Shown here: positions 32,161-43,080 of the stretch, one piece after another
How positions within the stretch are numbered: the stretch's first letter is position 1
Layout of the letters: the number at the start of each line of letters is the position of its first letter
From: Owenia fusiformis
Lineage: Eukaryota > Annelida > Polychaeta > Sabellida > Oweniidae
DNA: 64,000 bases
Direction of reading: 5' to 3'
Assembly (NCBI GenBank): GCA_903813345.2
Contig: CAIIXF020000009.1
Span: 26,322,740 to 26,386,739 of the forward strand
Notes under the pieces: generated by a model
Databases searched by the model: none
The model's input: the letters and a program-made list of their open reading frames with translations, nothing else
What the model was told of the DNA's origin: nothing
Made by a program: the position numbers and the translations under genes

Positions 32161-34776
32161 CTAAAGTGCTGTTTCTGTGGAAATAACAACCATCTTTGTA
32201 CTCCCATTTGAAGATTGCTTTCCACCTTTTCCTTCGCCGCAGCAATTACAAAGATGGCGGCAAACAGTTTTTGTGCATGTAAAAGCGAGACATAGAAAAA
32301 GTCCTTGTAGCGTATTAAACACGATGAACACATACCACATGAATTCAAGTTGTACAAGGGTAGCTAGGAATCCAAATAGCCAAGTCAAGCCCATAATTAG
32401 GCACAATTTTACGTATAAAATAAAGTCTCTTTTATTTGATGATTTTATTACTTTCCTCGTAGCCTTCATTGTCTGGTAGATATGGCAACTAGTCACGCAG
32501 TAGAGGATAATGTTTATGAACACCAAGGCTGCTAGAGGTGCTGCAAAGAAAACTAAAAGTCCAGGTCTGTATGTGATCCAACAGACATTGTCCGCGTAAT
32601 TGGGCCGCCATGTTGTATCAACGAAAAAGTCTAATGTCACTGCTGTACCAACAATTACAGCCGGGGATAGCCATGCATAAAGCGAGTAGAGCGCGAATCT
32701 GCAAGTGCCAGAGGTGCTGTGTGCTGGTTGTAGGCCCTTCCCAGAAAAGGCCATACAAATGTCAAATGCAAGGACGTTGGTCCAGAAGAATGAAGCCAGG
32801 AAGAAATAATGCATAGCGACGGCTATTGAGTAGCAGACTTCCCATATATCTGTGCGTCCAACGCCTACTAAGAAGAGTAACTGGGCGATGAAGAGTGAAA
32901 ATACAAGGCACATCAAACATTGCCCTGGTACGTTTCTCAGCGGGGGAACTAGGAGGTATATCAAGAAAAATATGAATAGAGCTATTAGTGAGATTATCAG
33001 GCCTCCCATAGAAACGTAATCCTGTACGGGTGAGAATTTAAACATTGCCATGTAAACAGTAACATTTTGCCTGATTGAGAAATTCTGAGTTAGCTCGCTA
33101 CATATGAAAACCAATCCACCGAAGAGGTCATATTCCCCTGTAGAGTAAAATGATTCCATTGCATAGATATATATAGTCTGGTTTGGGAACCTAATGTATT
33201 CTGTGTCATTAAAGGGAAGTTTAGGACAATCATCCGGGAGACTATAGTTCACTCTCCTATCAATTCTGGCATCTTCTGTTGGGCGTTCAGCTTTGTGCTT
33301 ATTTGTGCGGTCTTTGCGGTTCTTTGGTCGATTCCTCCGCGGTTTTCTGGTGGTTGTCACGTCATAATCCCTAGGTTCATTGATATCAATACTAGGGGTA
33401 TCATCGTTGTAATTGCTATCCAGCATCACCGAAGATGTTTTTAGGTCACTTTCAATAATAATGAGATTTTGAGTGGTGGTTGGTGGTTTTGTGGAACTTG
33501 CTGTTGTAGCGTCATTTGCGGTAGTTGATAAAGGAGTAGTCGAGCTTGCACTCTCTGTAGTCATAAGTTCGAGTACATTGTCTTCTAGTTGGCGTACGCA
33601 TAGGCCATTTTCAAGTACAAACCCTGGATAGCACACAACTTCCTTACAAGACTCCGTGAACAGATTGTAGACCTCATTATTGGGGCATGATTTGTATTCA
33701 ACCCTTTCCTTAGTGATCTCCCCTGTTACTGATCCGACTGCCGATGAAAACATACCACCTCCGGAGTTCAGATCCAGGAGGATTGAAAACGGGAAGGATG
33801 ATAAAGGATCTTCGCTCTCATGGCCTTCGCCAAAAGGAAATCCAATAATACCAATGGAATCAGGGTCTTGACATCGTGTGTTATTTAGCTCTTCGTTGTT
33901 GCACAACGCGCAATGTTCATTTTTGTACACTTTGTAGAACCACGACGTGTCTTTAGCATACGTATAAGATATGGGTTTCTTCTGGCATTTCTTTTTCAAT
34001 TTTCTGTCAATTCCTTTGGCACATTTACTTATGGCTCGCTTACAAAATGTAAATGAGTATTCGGAGTGTGTGTAAGTGAAAAAGCACGTCCCTTTGTTCT
34101 GTTCTATAATATCATGTAACGTACGGTTTTTATATTCTTTCAATTCATCGCAATCAATCGAGGCTTGCCAGAATGATATGTCCGATTGTTCAAGCCCATT
34201 GCACATTGCACAAAATACGTTTTTGTACAAAAAGCCATTTTGTTTACCAGATACCGGAACCGTATGTTCGGGATCTTTATCGTCTTTGGATTCGCATTTT
34301 GCTGCTGCAGTAGGATTGTCTCGTCTGAAATGTCGCGGGCATTTCCCTATAACATACACATGATTTGTACCAACATCCGGGATATCTGGCATCCTTGCAC
34401 AGGTAAAAATCTCTTTAGGTAAGGGTAGCTGAACACCAGCTGGGAATTGTTGTGCAAGTGATTCAATGTCCGCTGATTTGCAGCAATCCCCGTAAACGGC
34501 ACACCATTTATCACAATAACAGTTTCTTTGGAGAAACGCTGCCGTATCATTACGGAAGCCACTACTGTCACTTGTCTCACACTTACTTCTCTCTTCACAT
34601 GAAGGTCCCTGATCGAAATTAACGTAATCCGGCGCATCCACAATATCAAATATAGGATCATCGATCGTCTGTGGAGTGGAGCGTGACATGTTCACAGAAG
34701 CGAGGAGAATGACTAGCGATAATGAAGCTCCAATAATCCGTATAGTTATTCCACCAACCATGTTAACATCCATCAT
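32161..34776 (-). CDS. Methuselah/secretin-type (class B-like) seven-transmembrane receptor with somatomedin-B-like N-terminus, 871 aa, intronless
   Basis: Single uninterrupted frame; the first ATG is at 34776. The frame stays open upstream with GTG at 34794, so a more 5' exon cannot be excluded. N-terminal hydrophobic segment (signal peptide). A Cys-rich block at ~60-102 with NCYCDKWC and YGDCC fits a somatomedin-B-type knot. A long Cys-rich ectodomain follows (repeated CAMCNG and CALCNN motifs), then a Thr/Ser-rich stretch and a very basic stretch (~474-495) before the membrane domain. Seven hydrophobic helices span ~588-834, with class-B style features: WTNVLAFDI in TM3, CWI before TM5, LIMGLTWLFGF in TM6 and FNTLQGLFLC in TM7. 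Signals through G proteins at the plasma membrane (family knowledge); ligand unknown. No GPS proteolysis motif (HLTxFAIL-type) was seen, which argues for methuselah-like over adhesion GPCR. Confidence 0.85.
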   Translation of the reverse strand: MMDVNMVGGITIRIIGASLSLVILLASVNMSRSTPQTIDDPIFDIVDAPDYVNFDQGPSCEERSKCETSDSSGFRNDTAAFLQRNCYCDKWCAVYGDCCKSADIESLAQQFPAGVQLPLPKEIFTCARMPDIPDVGTNHVYVIGKCPRHFRRDNPTAAAKCESKDDKDPEHTVPVSGKQNGFLYKNVFCAMCNGLEQSDISFWQASIDCDELKEYKNRTLHDIIEQNKGTCFFTYTHSEYSFTFCKRAISKCAKGIDRKLKKKCQKKPISYTYAKDTSWFYKVYKNEHCALCNNEELNNTRCQDPDSIGIIGFPFGEGHESEDPLSSFPFSILLDLNSGGGMFSSAVGSVTGEITKERVEYKSCPNNEVYNLFTESCKEVVCYPGFVLENGLCVRQLEDNVLELMTTESASSTTPLSTTANDATTASSTKPPTTTQNLIIIESDLKTSSVMLDSNYNDDTPSIDINEPRDYDVTTTRKPRRNRPKNRKDRTNKHKAERPTEDARIDRRVNYSLPDDCPKLPFNDTEYIRFPNQTIYIYAMESFYSTGEYDLFGGLVFICSELTQNFSIRQNVTVYMAMFKFSPVQDYVSMGGLIISLIALFIFFLIYLLVPPLRNVPGQCLMCLVFSLFIAQLLFLVGVGRTDIWEVCYSIAVAMHYFFLASFFWTNVLAFDICMAFSGKGLQPAHSTSGTCRFALYSLYAWLSPAVIVGTAVTLDFFVDTTWRPNYADNVCWITYRPGLLVFFAAPLAALVFINIILYCVTSCHIYQTMKATRKVIKSSNKRDFILYVKLCLIMGLTWLFGFLATLVQLEFMWYVFIVFNTLQGLFLCLAFTCTKTVCRHLCNCCGEGKGGKQSSNGSTKMVVISTETAL

Positions 34777-37700
34777 TTTGCAGACCTGCCACACCAGGTC
34801 GTGTAGTTCAAGAAATCTGGTGCTATTTTTACAGCACTGACACTTCAGATCTCGATTATCTCAAGTTTCCAATGCATATATTCAGAGGAAGTTCTAAATC
34901 TTTTAAACCGATGATTCGCCCTTTTACAACCAGATGTCTGGGTTTACCTCAAGATGTCAAAGCTAAGTATTTAGAAGCAGAGCTTTAGGTAGAAAATTTA
35001 TTTTCTGTCTGCTTTTAGGCTTTATTGCTCCATTTCTATCGTGCCATTTCTATTTTACAGCAAATGGAGCACGATTGTTTACTTTCGTTCGTAGATTCAC
35101 AGCGGAACAGTTGGAAATGGTCGATTTCCGCGCAACATAAGACATAACAGAGAATGCTCCAAGTTATGAATGATTGCTCCCTTCTGTTATGAGTTCTTAA
35201 ACGAGTGCATATTGTACCATTCACAAACGTTAGTATGGTTGATCTCTATATTTTCAAGTTCTCTCAAACTCTCCTTTGTTCCAGCACGTGGAAAATGTTA
35301 CATCTGATAGATTATCCTATGGGTATCTCTATCAACAAATATAATCAAATGTAACGTCTATATAGCAATATATATATCCTTGTGCAACAGACTCTGGATC
35401 AATGTTTGCTAGACCTTGAACTCGGTATTTCAAAATAAACCCAATCGCCCGGCCTGAATCCACTTTAATATACTAAACGCAGAGAGTCGGCTCGCTCCTG
35501 TTTGCTTGATATCCGTAAATTATAGTTACTCGGAAAAGTACTCTAGTTAATAAGGACCCTCAAATAGAATCTTATATGTAACCCTAATGCTCTAATTAAA
35601 TTCATTCCATCCGTCATCGCCTCCGAAAGTTGATTTCGTCAAGTGCTACTTGATAGCCTTCAGCTCTAGGAATCTCAATAGCGCTTCTCTGTGTTGTAGG
35701 CTCGGTGTAGGCGATGTTTTATATATATTCTGGTACAATTAGACCTGAAAGCAAAAAAGGAATTGTAGTTAAATGTCAGTCTAGTTGTTTAACTACTTCC
35801 CAATTCCTCATTTGAATATTTGAATTATAACAGTAAAAAGTTCCTCTTCAAGATAAAAACCGAATATTTCAACTAAAATACAGCTTAAGCTCTCTTTAAG
35901 AGTGAAATATGTAAACGTTATGGGCTCGTTCCCAAGTCTTTATCGTCCTTGATGCATACATATACCCACTGAAAGAAAAAAGTGAAGTCTTTCCACTAAG
36001 ATATATTTCAGCTTATCTTAAGTGCTTTAACCCAGGGCTAGTTTGATCCCATTTTTTACGTAAGAGTTGTATAAATGTATTTTTACAATACTTTGTAAAG
36101 TTGAACTGAACCATAAACGAAAAGGGCACGCGTTATCTGATAACGCAAAACCTATATCATATATTTGTGGCTGTACATTTCTCTGCACATAACAGCTGAA
36201 TCTCTAAAAAATGTGTTGAAGTGGATATGAACATCATTACTTTTTTAATGGAATTGTAGGCTGGTTATACGTCAAAACAATCACAACATTTGTTCCGAAA
36301 TGCGAGCACAATAATAGCTCTATCAATACAGGCGTTAGGAATATCTCAAACAACCCTCATCCTGTTGATAAGAAGAACCAATTTTAGATAACATTTTTAA
36401 CATTTAGCAATAATTGCCAGTACACAAGTAGAAAAGCCTCCAATTAGGAAGATGAGCATTCGTTTATCTCAGAGTTGAGTCATACGCGCATTTTCTACTT
36501 CCTCATCCGTTTAAATATCATTTTCGTTCGACTGATAGGGAAAGTATCAAATGCACAATTACATGAAAATTATATCTTCGTATTATTTGATCGGTATTTG
36601 CCTTTTTTTTTTTATATATGTCTAGTATTATTTATCCTTAAGTAAGTAAGTAAGTACACGTAAGTAAGTAAGGTATTTATTAGAGTCTCACGCTAGGCAT
36701 GTTTTTTGTTGTCTTTATAACAGCATTTGGTTTATGCAGCTTTAACCAAGCTTTCAACGTCCTTCAGAAATCCACCAGACGTTACACGAATACCAACTCA
36801 CCCAATATTTGTTTTCGTTTCAACAAAGTCAATCTCCCAAAGCGGTTTAACGTTTTGTAGATTTTAATCTATTCTAAAAAAAACTAGGAATTGATCACGT
36901 CGACACATAGGTCAGAAAGTGCCTCAGCTATTTTCTGAAAGGCTCTTTTAAATCAAGAGAATTAAAAAACATGCACAATTGCTTTAAAAAGAGCTTGGCC
37001 CTTTTTTACTTACTTTTCATACCCCAGCGCATTGTCTGTCTAGGTAATCAAACTTTGGTTGTGATATAGCCCAGTCGTTTACATAAAGTAATTTAGTTTA
37101 CTAAAACAGTTGTTTCCTTGAGCAAGTCTTGTTTTGTGTGTAAAATTGTACATAAACTAATACATGAAACATAACAGCACTAAAACTAAAGCAACTGTGC
37201 CACTATTAGATTCTAATAATTCATGACAGGTTTTGAACAGAGGGCCTAGTAGATAAGACTAATGGAATGGATAAACAAGTAAGAAAAGTATTTAAATAAC
37301 TAATGGAAATCAGGAAATAGAGGTACAATCTATGAAAATTTGTCCACTTTTAAATAGGAAGTAACTGAAGATTAAAAGAGAAATGAGAAAAATGTCCTTC
37401 AATTTACATGAATATCAATTAAGATAACGCGAAACAATGGATTCTTAGGACCCCGTCAAATGAAAACATGAACCGTTTGGTAATTAGGAGTAACGAAATG
37501 ATGGACAGACAACGATTGAAGCATTTTTCGAATATACGAGTAGATGAGTTTTAGTGAATTTCGAATAGAATGTCACCATTAACCAGCAAATTGTCTTGTT
37601 TGGGAATGCGCCCCTTACGTTTGAACACGGGAATACATCTAGAGCTATTGCCTTATCCTGCCACAGAGTGTCGTCTTGAATATCATAGAATGATCGTTTT

Positions 37701-37888
37701 CCTATGCTTTTGTTCTTTGGTTTTTGGCATGTGTTAAACACTGAAATAAAATTCGCTAATCAAAATTGATCCAAAACGAGAAACACTGGGATTGTGTCAG
37801 CCAAGTTGAAAAGAAAGTTCATTCTTGAAAGCACAGTCCATATACAATAGTTTACACGTATCCTTAGTTAGAAAACAATGTCGCAGAG
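34777..37888. other. Upstream region of the methuselah-type GPCR, no gene seen
   Basis: About 3.1 kb with short meaningless frames only. It contains the AAGT microsatellite at 36639-36672. The minus frame at 37484-37741 has no recognisable domain. Confidence 0.4.
36639..36672. repeat. (AAGT)n microsatellite
   Basis: AAGTAAGTAAGTAAGT, interrupted once by ACACGT, then AAGTAAGTAAG. Confidence 0.85.
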
Positions 37889-38324
37889 CATCAACTGGAA
37901 ACGAAGACAATTGTCTTTGCTTCAACATGGCCGAACTTCCGGAAGCAAGATTTCGTAAGAATTTTTGTTTCTCAATTTAATCACGTTTACTCTTTAAAAC
38001 TAAATATTTGCCACGTATGTAATTATGCGTAGATTTTGATTTCGAAATATGATCTCACTCAGAAATATATAGGGTATTTGTTTGAATATTTACAAATCGA
38101 TTCGCTCGCTGAGGAAACGAAGACAGTTTCTAAAAGAAACGAAGACGGTACATGTATATGCTTTCTGAAGCATGAAGCAACGACAGCACATTTTAGATAT
38201 TATCTGTCTTCGTATTTAAAGGATAAAAGCAATTAAATCGTGAAAAACAAAAAAAGTTACCAAATTCTGCTTCCGGAAGTTCGGCCATGTTGAAACAAAG
38301 AAAACTCGTCTTTTCAAGTTGATG
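37889..38324. mobile_element. 436-bp TIR element (MITE-like)
   Basis: About 60-base imperfect TIRs. Left: CATCAACTGGAAACGAAGAC, then TTTGCTTCAACATGGCCGAA and CTTCCGGAAGCA. Right: the inverse, TGCTTCCGGAAG, TTCGGCCATGTTGAAACAAAG...AAGTTGATG. A 66-codon plus frame inside (38036-38236) has no known domain and repeats the GAAACGAAGAC phrase of the TIR, so it is not called a gene. Confidence 0.75.
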
Positions 38325-38885
38325 TCCAGTAAATGTGTTCAGTCTACGTTCAGAATCTATGAAGTGTTACATGCTATGTATGAATGTTACATACTACGAC
38401 GCGTACTTTAATCTAATTTCTGTCATTTTCGTATAATTACTGCAATCTGATTTCCGAATCAAATTGACAAGGTAATAGCTTGTAATTGGAATGTAATGAT
38501 GTATTTTACTTACCAAACTATGGACTTAATAACTTACTCTTCCGATTATGTTGTTATTTAACTTGTTCGACATTAGTTGTTATGAAGAGGTCATGTAATC
38601 GAATATTGAATATGTGGGTGTGGCGCCCAAGTGTTCGGACTCTTGCCTTCATTCTGACGACCCAAGCATTCCGAGTTCACTGATTTTATCAGATCTGAAA
38701 ATTCACAAGGGAATATGTCCCAAATTTAAATATATCTACAGGAAAAATATTTGGCCCAAAATGTTTGCCCTTTTTGAAAATGAAATAATGTTTGTTTTTA
38801 AATTGGCATAATATTTGTAATCCTCGGTATGCAGGAAATAAAGATACATATGTACACACGTGCCAGTCCGTCACAAACATTAGAA

Positions 38886-39020
38886 AATAGGGAGTTTAAG
38901 CTTGCGTATAAAATCTATACCAACCTATACGTTTGACCAATCGCCCATACAAAAGTATCACTTAAATATTTTCCGTTCACGATTAGGTTGTGAAAACATT
39001 TTAAACTTAAACTCCCTATT
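38886..39020. mobile_element. 135-bp MITE
   Basis: AATAGGGAGTTTAAG at the left and CTTAAACTCCCTATT at the right are exact inverses around about 105 bases of AT-rich sequence. A target duplication is not clear. Confidence 0.7.
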
Positions 39021-42000
39021 ATGACAAACGCAAAATGTTATCCTACCGTACCGAACGAAGAGAAAAACTGAAAAACCATTTGCTCTATGTAATGCGATTT
39101 CCTCAAGCAGATGGCTTGGTTAAATTTTCCATACGTAACTTTCGAATATTCCTTAAATTCCCAGGTGTTACACACCATGACTTACTTTGATTATATTGGT
39201 ATTTATCACTTTTGCGTTTAGTTCATAATTGAGAAGAAATCTGCACAATTTATGTTATGATGAAAGGCTAATTCAACTTGATAACACCTAACGATTAAAA
39301 CAAATAGTTAATATTTATATCATCAGTATTTGGTATTTGCCATAACTAAACGTATGTGTTCCTAAGGCGGTTTACTTTAGTCTGGCGTCCAGGCTTTTTT
39401 CTTATTTTTTCCTTATACAAAATAACTATTTGAATAAAACAAGGTGGTCTACTCAACATAACCTACCCATCAATAAAACACAGGATCGACTACATGTCGA
39501 ATAAAAAAATACAATGCAGGAAAAATAAGAACTACTGTTATACAGTCGCCTAGGTTCATCGCAAATCCCTTTTGGATATAATTGAAAAAAAGAAATTTCA
39601 AAAATTACCAAAATTATCATGGTATACGAGCCAGTCTAGTTTACTTTTGATTAATTTTAATGATTTATGATAGTATTGCTCTGTGGAACTCCACGCACAT
39701 TCCAGGGATGGGTTTTACTCAGTTTGGGTCAGCTGACCCTCTCTTGGTTACATCAACATCAACTGAGTTAACATTTTCCTGCGATATTAACTGTATACGT
39801 TTATGGGAATTGACTGTGTGGGACTGTGGGCGGATGATAACGTACATCTATCTTTCTCAAAGCATCAATTTAGATTAGCCTTACTTGTGTTTTTGAAGTT
39901 TTGTTCAGATTTTATTTTCTTGTGGTTGATAATATTGATTATCTGATCCAATACAAAAATAGCATTCGACGTAAGCGTAAATCACGTGTTTTGAAATTGT
40001 TTCTGTAACCTTCGTTCAAACGTATGCTAATTGCGCCATTGCACTAAAAAGGCGAACGGAAACTAAAGATATACCTTAAGATCTCAACCATCTTCCCCTG
40101 GCATCAACTGAGCACAAATCCCGATAAATCGTATGTTTGTAAGGTGTCCGACAGCGAAGATAGATCTATGTCTAATATATCAACCTACAGACATGATAAC
40201 TGCATGCCAGGAGGGCATGAGCTAAACTTGCACTAAATAAAGCAAATCATATTAGCCTGGGTGCTCCTCTGTTTATGTTTCCCTTGCTGTAATTACCTCT
40301 TGATAACTTGGCATGGAACACACATTTGAGGGAACTATTCGTAAGCTTAGTCCATCGTAGTCTTGTATCATTGCGAATTTGCAATGATCTATAGGAGCTC
40401 ATTTTACCCGGGTCATTTTATCTCAATATCCAATGAACATTATTGAAATACGTTAACACAATCGTTTGACTTTTCGTAATTCAAATAAAAATAGTCTAAG
40501 TGATAAAATTAACACAGATATTAACATTTCAAACTTTGATACAATTTATAATTAGCTCAAAGTGCAACCGGTATGAAAAACATGCTTGCCCTTGATAACG
40601 AGCAAATCATTTTAGTATGAAATGCAAAAAGAAGCTTCAATTAATAAAATTAGCTTTTCTTTATATTCAAATGCGAATATCTGTACTGAAACATGTCCTA
40701 GAATATACATGTACTCGTATATAAAACGTGCAGAATTGTATTTACTTACCACAAACGTCAAGCAGTGTTGTTAGTAACTTGGTATCCTAGAACGTCTTGT
40801 TAGCTGATATTCAAACCATTTAATTTGGTTCCAACGTGCAAAATCTTTATCCCACTTTTTCTTGTCGGGTCGGATTTCACATTGTAAGTCACAAAAGTAA
40901 GGTTTTCTTTCTTATCTCGCCTTTGATGTTGGACTCAGTTTTATCGCCTTCCAATGTTACGGTGTGTTTCTGTAGTGAGGTGTAGTGAGAGTGGCAGTTG
41001 CTCGATGTTTTGACTTATTCTACAGCATTAGAAATCATCCAGACTATACCTTGTTTTCTTTTGAGGTCATAAGTAGTTGTTCCAGATGTGTATATCTAGC
41101 GAGAATGTGTTCCCCCTAGACGCAGAAATAATTGTTCATCAGATAACAGACTCTTGCAAAGACCCGAAGAATCCATCATGAGAGGACCACATCATAAATT
41201 GAAACAAACTACTATTTTTCTTTGTTTTCTACGGACTGCATCAGACTAAACCACGTCATCACATCTTATTTTTTCTCAGCCATGGGAATGCCATAATATT
41301 AGTGATCCAATTGAGCCCAATTTAAGCACCTTTGTTCAGCACATAGATCTACCCCTGTCTATTGAAGACATCCTCGTGAGTTTAGAAATCTAGGATCTGA
41401 GTATAGTTTATGAAATCTTGAAATTAAGGATTTCTGAAACACAACGTACTGAGGAATTCAAGGGGTAACTCTCATACATTTATACCTACCAATCCTGGGT
41501 ATGTGCACTACAAATTATGCCATAGACAGAGGGCAATTGCCGAACACCGGATTCTATAGACAGGGAAGAATGAAGGAACAAAATGAATGGTGGGTTACAG
41601 GGGCAGATCTGAAATTAAATGCCCATTTTCTTGATAATTTGGCCCAGTAATGCCAAAAAGGCCAAATAATCGACACTGTAATTTTTATGCCCCAAAGAAC
41701 TTTAGGCCCAATTTTTTCTTGGCCCATCTTAGGGGGGGGGGGGGGGGGCTCCGTGTAACCTACCAGTGGTTTGGCTATATGGAGCATTACATTTGGAAGG
41801 TATGGTAACTCTTGATCAGTATCTCAATACCTCAATACATCAACAACTCAATGTCAAACTAAGGTATAGTAGACGAAGCTATCTTTTATGAGAAGTTAGT
41901 CAGTTGTCATTTAATTAAGTTACCTCCTGGCCTCTTTAAATATCAGCAAGAATCAACATTAACACTAGACTGACTATAGCTACATTTCACAAGCGTATTT

Positions 42001-42649
42001 ATGAAGTTTTAATCTTTTGGATCTGTGTCAGCTTGGTGAATCTACCCTTCATATTTCACACTACCAGAATCTCTGTGTGAAAGAAGGATGTTCAAATGTC
42101 TGAATATTCTCACGTTTTGTAAAGCAGGGTGTCAATAAAAAGTTCTTGTTTTGTCGATATACGTCAAATTATTTGAAAATACACTCCTAGTCATAATTAT
42201 GGTATACATGTACTTTTAATCAATGTCTTACTAATTCTTTTTAACATAAATGGCCGTAAAGTGTTACCACAGGACCAATTAGAAAAATATCATATCTTAT
42301 CCTATGAATATATGTATCCAATAAGAGCCAATGATGATGATATTATGGAGATCAGTGTGATATTTTTCAGAAAATCGTGTATCTGCCCCATACACGACTG
42401 ATATCATTTATCCGCCGCATATCCGTACGAATTTGAATTTTAGATTTTTTGAATTTTTGATTGTAATCATGGGATGAACCCTTGATCAGATCATCTCTCG
42501 TGTTATTATTCTATCACCTCGTAGATATCGAATATCAGCCCTTCGATAAAAATGATATCACTCAAAACGATCCGATATTCTGTAACATGTAACATGTACG
42601 AATATATTCATAATATTACAATATATTCACCGTACCGTATATCGTATGG
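39021..42649. other. Intergenic stretch, no gene seen
   Basis: No frame with recognisable protein content. A run of 17 G lies at 41732-41748. Short frames such as 39660-39878 and (minus) 41554-41787 look like chance; the latter owes its proline run to the G tract. Confidence 0.45.
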
Positions 42650-43080
42650 TACCAAACCATGCCATACTATACCATACCACACCACACCATACAATATCCA
42701 CACTCTTAAAAATTATTACTTGGATTTCCTTATATTGAGAAATTGTACTACTCATTTTAAGTCAGAAATTACTTAAATAATCTTGAACTACTGAATAATT
42801 GAAATACTTACTGTAGTAATTGTAATACTCATTTACATAATTAAGCAATTAAAAAACTCAAAATGACAATATAAGTTAAACCTAAGTAAAATGAAGTAAA
42901 ACTAAGTATTTAACTTTAAGTAATTTTTATACTTGGGAAATACTTGGGAAATACTCAAGTAATTCATTTTTAAGAGTGCATATCATACTGTACAATACCC
43001 GACCATACTTTACCATAACTATAACATACTCATAGCACACAATACCATAATATGTCATATTATGCAATTGTATTACCATG
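42650..43080. repeat. Degenerate ACCATA/CCATACTATA tract, interrupted by a MITE
   Basis: Before 42700 and after 42979 the sequence is a loose repeat of CCATA, TACCA and CACACCA words. The MITE at 42701-42978 sits in the middle. Confidence 0.7.
42701..42978. mobile_element. 278-bp TIR element (MITE)
   Basis: CACTCTTAAAAATTATTACTTG at the left end against CAAGTAATTCATTTTTAAGAGTG at the right end. The inside is full of AAGTA/TACTT words (TACTTAC, AAGTATTTAAC, ATACTTGGGAAATACTTGGG). No coding capacity. Confidence 0.8.

Noticed and set aside
34779-34794. GTG at 34794 as start of the methuselah-type GPCR
   Set aside because: Nuclear animal genes start at ATG; the first in-frame ATG is at 34776.
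38036-38236. 66-codon frame inside the 37889-38324 element as a gene
   Set aside because: No recognisable domain, and it repeats a phrase from the TIR.
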